Shown: positions 6,171-7,988 of the stretch, in pieces | How the letters are laid out: each line of letters starts with the position of its first letter | Numbering within the stretch: the stretch's first letter is position 1 | Assembly (NCBI GenBank): GCA_902489215.1 | Contig: CABTZE010000089.1 | Span: 1-7,988, forward strand | Length of the DNA: 7,988 bases | From: an uncultured Brevibacterium sp. | GTDB taxonomy: Bacteria; Actinomycetota; Actinomycetes; Actinomycetales; Brevibacteriaceae | Direction: 5' to 3' | The notes under the pieces: generated by a model | What the model was told of the DNA's origin: nothing | Database searches by the model: none | The model's input: only the letters and a program-made list of their open reading frames with translations | Position numbers and translations under genes: made by a program

Positions 6171-6295
6171 ACGCGCCGGTGTTGGCCATCTGCCGGGGGA
6201 GTGAACATTCGGTGCACGAGGCGCCGGGAGGGTCGAGGTGCCGCTTGCGGGGCCGGGCGCGGAGAGAGGCGAGGGAGGTGCGGGCGGGGGAGTGC

Positions 6296-6790
6296 TCAGT
6301 CCTGTGCCAGCGCTGTACGGTGCTCGGCCAGCAGCTGCAGCAGCAGGTCCATGCGCTCGCCCTCGACGCCGGGGTGGGTGAATACCTCGCGGTTCAGGGC
6401 GTCTGTAGCGGCAAGTGAGAGTTCACGGCCGGCTTCGGTCAGCTGCACAATCGTCGACCGGCCGTCGTCCGGGTGCGGGGTGCGCTTGACGAGCCCCGCT
6501 CGCTCAAGCCGATCCACGGCGTTCGTCGTCGAGGTTGGGTGAACCTGCAGGCGGCGGGAGACCACGGACATCGGGAGTTCGCCGTGGCTGCTGAAGCGCA
6601 GTAGGGTCAGCAGCTCATACCGGGCGAAAGTCAGCTTCAGCGGCCTAAGGGCACGGTCGATGCGAGCCATGAGCAGCTGTTGGGAGCGCATGATGCTGGT
6701 GGTCAGCGTCATGCCGTCAGCCGCCTCGGCATAGCCGTGGGCTTCCCACTGGCGCCGTGCTTCCCGAATCGGGTCGAAGTTCTCAGCCAT
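6296..6790 (-). CDS. MarR-family transcriptional regulator
   Basis: A 164-residue winged-helix regulator that should bind DNA as a dimer. N-terminal helices (about 5-50) for dimerisation are followed by FARYELLTLLRFSSHGELPMSVVSRRLQVHPTSTTNAVDRLERAGLVKR, in which 74-103 is the helix-turn-helix, then the wing HPDDGRSTIVQLTEAG (106-121) and C-terminal dimerisation helices. Typical ligands are small aromatic or CoA-linked molecules. It lies 201 bp upstream of the valine operon on the same strand and is divergent from the SRAP gene, so it may control the operon, itself or both. I chose ATG at 6790; an ATG 14 codons upstream (6832) is possible. Neither has a Shine-Dalgarno. TAGACT (reverse complement of 6801-6806) ends 10 nt before the ATG and would give a nearly leaderless transcript. 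Confidence 0.9.
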   Translation of the reverse strand: MAENFDPIREARRQWEAHGYAEAADGMTLTTSIMRSQQLLMARIDRALRPLKLTFARYELLTLLRFSSHGELPMSVVSRRLQVHPTSTTNAVDRLERAGLVKRTPHPDDGRSTIVQLTEAGRELSLAATDALNREVFTHPGVEGERMDLLLQLLAEHRTALAQD

Positions 6791-6800
6791 AGTCGGGCTG

Positions 6801-6806
6801 AGTCTA
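6801..6806 (-). promoter_or_regulatory. Possible -10 box for a near-leaderless MarR transcript
   Basis: TAGACT on the minus strand lies 10 nt before the MarR ATG, which lacks a ribosome binding site. In actinobacteria such spacing often marks leaderless or very short-leader mRNAs. No convincing -35 was seen. A 5-bp inverted repeat (GCGCT at 6809-6813, AGCGC at 6824-6828) lies just upstream and could be an autoregulatory site. Confidence 0.35.
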
Positions 6807-6864
6807 TGGCGCTTGTGTGGTCGAGCGCACATCCGCGTGTTTGGGCGGGCCGCTGCGCCACGTC

Positions 6865-6896
6865 ATAAGCAGGTCAATGCGCCCAGATATAAGCAG
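6865..6896. repeat. Direct repeat ATAAGCAG in the MarR/SRAP divergent region
   Basis: The octamer ATAAGCAG occurs at 6865-6872 and again at 6889-6896, 24 bp apart, in the 121-bp gap between the divergent regulator and SRAP genes. It lies immediately upstream of the SRAP start. It may be a paired binding site; no LexA-type SOS box (CGAAC-N4-GTTCG) was seen. Confidence 0.4.
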
Positions 6897-6911
6897 TGCG
6901 ATGATGGCTGT

Positions 6912-7643
6912 ATGTGTGGTCGCGTGAATATGGCGGTGGATCCGGCATCTTTGGTTGATGAGCTCGATGTCGACTCTTTCCGCTGGAGCGTGCCCGAAAG
7001 CTATAACGTGCCTCCCGGCTCACCCTTGCCGATCATCCTCGACCGCGTCGATGCGGACGGGCAGGTGAGCAGGCGGTTGGAAGCTGCGCGCTGGGGTCTG
7101 GTTCCAGGCTGGGCCAAGGACGACAAGATCGGCTTCCGCGCATTCAACGCCCGGTCGGAAACCGTTGACTCCAAACCCATGTTCCGGTCGGCCTTCACAT
7201 CCAGGCGCTGTGCGGTTGCCGTCAACGGCTACTACGAATGGGAAAAGACGGAATCCGGCAAACGGCCTTGGTATATGTACGCCGATGGTGATGACTGGAT
7301 TTTCATGGCGGGTCTATTTGAACTGCGTCAACAGCCACCGGAGCTGGTGGAGCAATCGGCGGCAGACCCGTCGGTGCTCGACGGATGGTTGGTGTCGACG
7401 ACGATGCTGACCCTGCCAGCGCGCGGCCATTTGGAACAGGTGCACCACCGGATGCCCCTTTTTCTAGAGCGGGATCAGATCAGCCAGTGGCTCAACCCGG
7501 CAGTCGATTCCAAATCCGATACCGGGCAGCTGCTTGAAGGGCTCCTGAAAGGTGTAGACCCAGACGGGATCAAAAGACACGAGGTGGGTGCCGAGGTGGG
7601 CAATGTCCGCAATAACTGGCCAGGTCTCGCTGATCCCGCTTAA
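6912..7643 (+). CDS. SRAP/HMCES-type abasic-site-processing protein (SOS response-associated peptidase family, YedK-like)
   Basis: A 243-residue single-domain SRAP protein. Members (E. coli YedK, human HMCES) sense abasic sites in single-stranded DNA and form a covalent thiazolidine crosslink through Cys2 once the initiator Met is removed. The sequence shows the obligatory MCGR start with Cys2, YNVPPG (31-36) with the conserved Asn32, RWGLVPGWAKD (60-70), FNARSET (78-84), NGYYEW (105-110) with the active-site Glu109, and VHHRMP (177-182) with the conserved His178. All key residues are present, so it should be active. ATG at 6912 is chosen because Cys2 must follow Met1 directly; the frame extends 33 codons upstream without meaning. 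There is no clear Shine-Dalgarno. It is the only plus-strand gene, divergent from the MarR gene and followed by rRNA operon promoters. Confidence 0.95.
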   Translation: MCGRVNMAVDPASLVDELDVDSFRWSVPESYNVPPGSPLPIILDRVDADGQVSRRLEAARWGLVPGWAKDDKIGFRAFNARSETVDSKPMFRSAFTSRRCAVAVNGYYEWEKTESGKRPWYMYADGDDWIFMAGLFELRQQPPELVEQSAADPSVLDGWLVSTTMLTLPARGHLEQVHHRMPLFLERDQISQWLNPAVDSKSDTGQLLEGLLKGVDPDGIKRHEVGAEVGNVRNNWPGLADPA

Positions 7644-7712
7644 GTGAGGGGTAGGACGGTGTCTTCCCTGGTGGCGGCATACGAAGCGTGGCGCACCTCA
7701 CTCGAATTCGGC

Positions 7713-7742
7713 TTGCAAAGCTGAATGCGGTCGGTCTAGAGT
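7713..7742 (+). promoter_or_regulatory. Candidate rRNA promoter P1
   Basis: TTGCAA (7713-7718) and TAGAGT (7737-7742) are separated by 18 bp. Both resemble actinobacterial housekeeping sigma elements. It is the upstream one of two tandem promoters in the rRNA leader, 70 bp after the SRAP stop. Confidence 0.5.
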
Positions 7743-7771
7743 TATATCTCGTTCCCAGGAGCGCGGAAGCG

Positions 7772-7784
7772 GTCCGGAGCGGAC
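7772..7784 (+). repeat. Small hairpin between the two rRNA promoters
   Basis: GTCCG (7772-7776) and CGGAC (7780-7784) form a 5-bp stem with a 3-nt loop in the part of the leader made only from the upstream promoter. Function unknown; it may be coincidental. Confidence 0.25.
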
Positions 7785-7811
7785 GAAGATTAACTGCAGC
7801 GAATCAAGGAT

Positions 7812-7840
7812 TTGCACGCAGATGAACTTCAGGCTAAGAT
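7812..7840 (+). promoter_or_regulatory. Candidate rRNA promoter P2
   Basis: TTGCAC (7812-7817) and TAAGAT (7835-7840) are separated by exactly 17 bp, the best-matching promoter in the window. Transcription should begin near 7847, exactly where a stem-loop starts, about 80 bp before the boxA-like motif. Confidence 0.7.
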
Positions 7841-7846
7841 AGCCAA

Positions 7847-7866
7847 GCGCTCAAATTGCTGAGCGC
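7847..7866 (+). other. Stem-loop at the predicted 5' end of the pre-rRNA leader
   Basis: GCGCTCA (7847-7853) and TGAGCGC (7860-7866) form a perfect 7-bp stem with a 6-nt loop immediately after the P2 -10 box. It may cap the nascent transcript or act as the boxB-like hairpin of an antitermination leader. No T-run follows directly, so it is not a terminator. Confidence 0.5.
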
Positions 7867-7923
7867 GAGACTTTCACCTTTGATGAAGTGCTCACGGTTG
7901 TGGGTGTGGATTTTTTGTGTGTC

Positions 7924-7935
7924 TGTTCTTTGTCA
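7924..7935 (+). promoter_or_regulatory. boxA-like antitermination element
   Basis: TGTTCTTTGTCA resembles the bacterial rRNA boxA (E. coli TGCTCTTTAACA), which loads NusB/NusE to keep RNA polymerase from Rho-dependent termination on untranslated rRNA. The following AACTCAATAGCGTGTTTG continues the conserved actinobacterial leader pattern. Confidence 0.65.
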
Positions 7936-7965
7936 ACTCAATAGCGTGTTTGTTTGTTTCGTGGT

Positions 7966-7988
7966 GCCAGATATTTTTTGTTTCTGGC
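7966..7988 (+). other. Stem-loop at the right edge, possibly part of the rRNA processing region
   Basis: GCCAGA (7966-7971) and TCTGGC (7983-7988) form a 6-bp stem with an 11-nt T-rich loop, ending at the last base of the window. It could extend beyond the edge, or one arm could pair with sequence downstream of 16S to form an RNase III processing stem. The window is too short to decide. Confidence 0.4.

Larger units (their letters stand above)
7644..7988 (+). promoter_or_regulatory. rRNA operon promoter and leader region (no coding gene)
   Basis: This 345-bp stretch has no convincing ORF and, in its last 100 bases, a T/G-rich composition unlike the genes to its left. It contains two sigma-70-type promoters, a hairpin at the expected transcript start, a boxA-like motif inside GTTCTTTGTCAACTCAATAG, and an edge stem-loop. 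The segment 7924-7950 resembles, from memory, the leader just upstream of 16S rRNA genes in mycobacteria and other actinobacteria (TTTGAGAACTCAATAGTGTG). A 16S gene transcribed rightward is therefore expected just past the window; it is not in the sequence given. An AGTGAGG/CCTCACT inverted repeat (7643-7649, 7696-7702) brackets the stretch before the first promoter. Confidence 0.75.

Noticed and set aside
6150..6172. Possible CRP/GlxR site (TGTGA-N6-TCACA) in the operon promoter
   Set aside because: The TGTGAC elements are direct, not inverted, repeats with the wrong spacing, so the CRP consensus is not met.
7643..7702. AGTGAGG/CCTCACT inverted repeat as insertion-sequence ends or SRAP terminator
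   Set aside because: The 7-bp arms are 46 bp apart with no transposase or target duplication, and no T-run follows; chance is as likely.

Overview
The window is ordinary chromosomal DNA from a high-GC Gram-positive bacterium (Actinomycetota). The evidence is the GC-rich coding sequence, GTG and TTG starts, a branched-chain amino-acid catabolic operon of actinobacterial style, and, at the right edge, an rRNA leader resembling those in front of actinobacterial 16S genes. I cannot name a genus with confidence; Micrococcales (for example a Brevibacterium-like organism) is a guess.

Layout, left to right. Six of the eight genes form a run of metabolic genes on the minus strand, with a minus-strand regulator next to them. 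80-874 is a short-chain dehydrogenase of the 3-alpha-hydroxysteroid dehydrogenase/carbonyl reductase type. 1068-1868 is a nitrilase-superfamily amidohydrolase with an intact Glu-Lys-Cys triad. 1960-2946 is an FMN-dependent nitronate monooxygenase-like protein. These three are separated by 90-190 bp gaps with hairpins and look like single transcription units. After a strong terminator (2990-3015) lies a tight three-gene operon transcribed leftward from about 6135: acyl-CoA dehydrogenase (isobutyryl-CoA type, 4928-6094), 3-hydroxyisobutyryl-CoA hydrolase (3886-4926) and enoyl-CoA hydratase (3113-3889). Together they encode three consecutive steps of valine breakdown: isobutyryl-CoA to methacrylyl-CoA, to 3-hydroxyisobutyryl-CoA, to free 3-hydroxyisobutyrate. 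The reading frames are 1 nt apart at one junction and overlap by 2 nt at the other, so translation is probably coupled.

Upstream of the operon on the same strand is a MarR-family regulator (6296-6790), a reasonable but unproven candidate to control it. Divergent from it, on the plus strand, is an SRAP/HMCES-type abasic-site DNA-protein crosslinking protein (6912-7643).

The last 345 bases (7644-7988) hold no gene. They carry what looks like the promoter and leader region of an rRNA operon: two tandem sigma-70-type promoters, a hairpin at the predicted 5' end of the transcript, a boxA-like antitermination motif, and a stem-loop at the very edge. The 16S gene itself should begin just beyond the window.

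I found no mobile element, CRISPR array, tRNA, phage gene or clearly novel system. The points worth a second look are regulatory: the rRNA leader, operator-like repeats in the catabolic promoter, repeats in the MarR/SRAP divergent region, and several perfect palindromes between genes.
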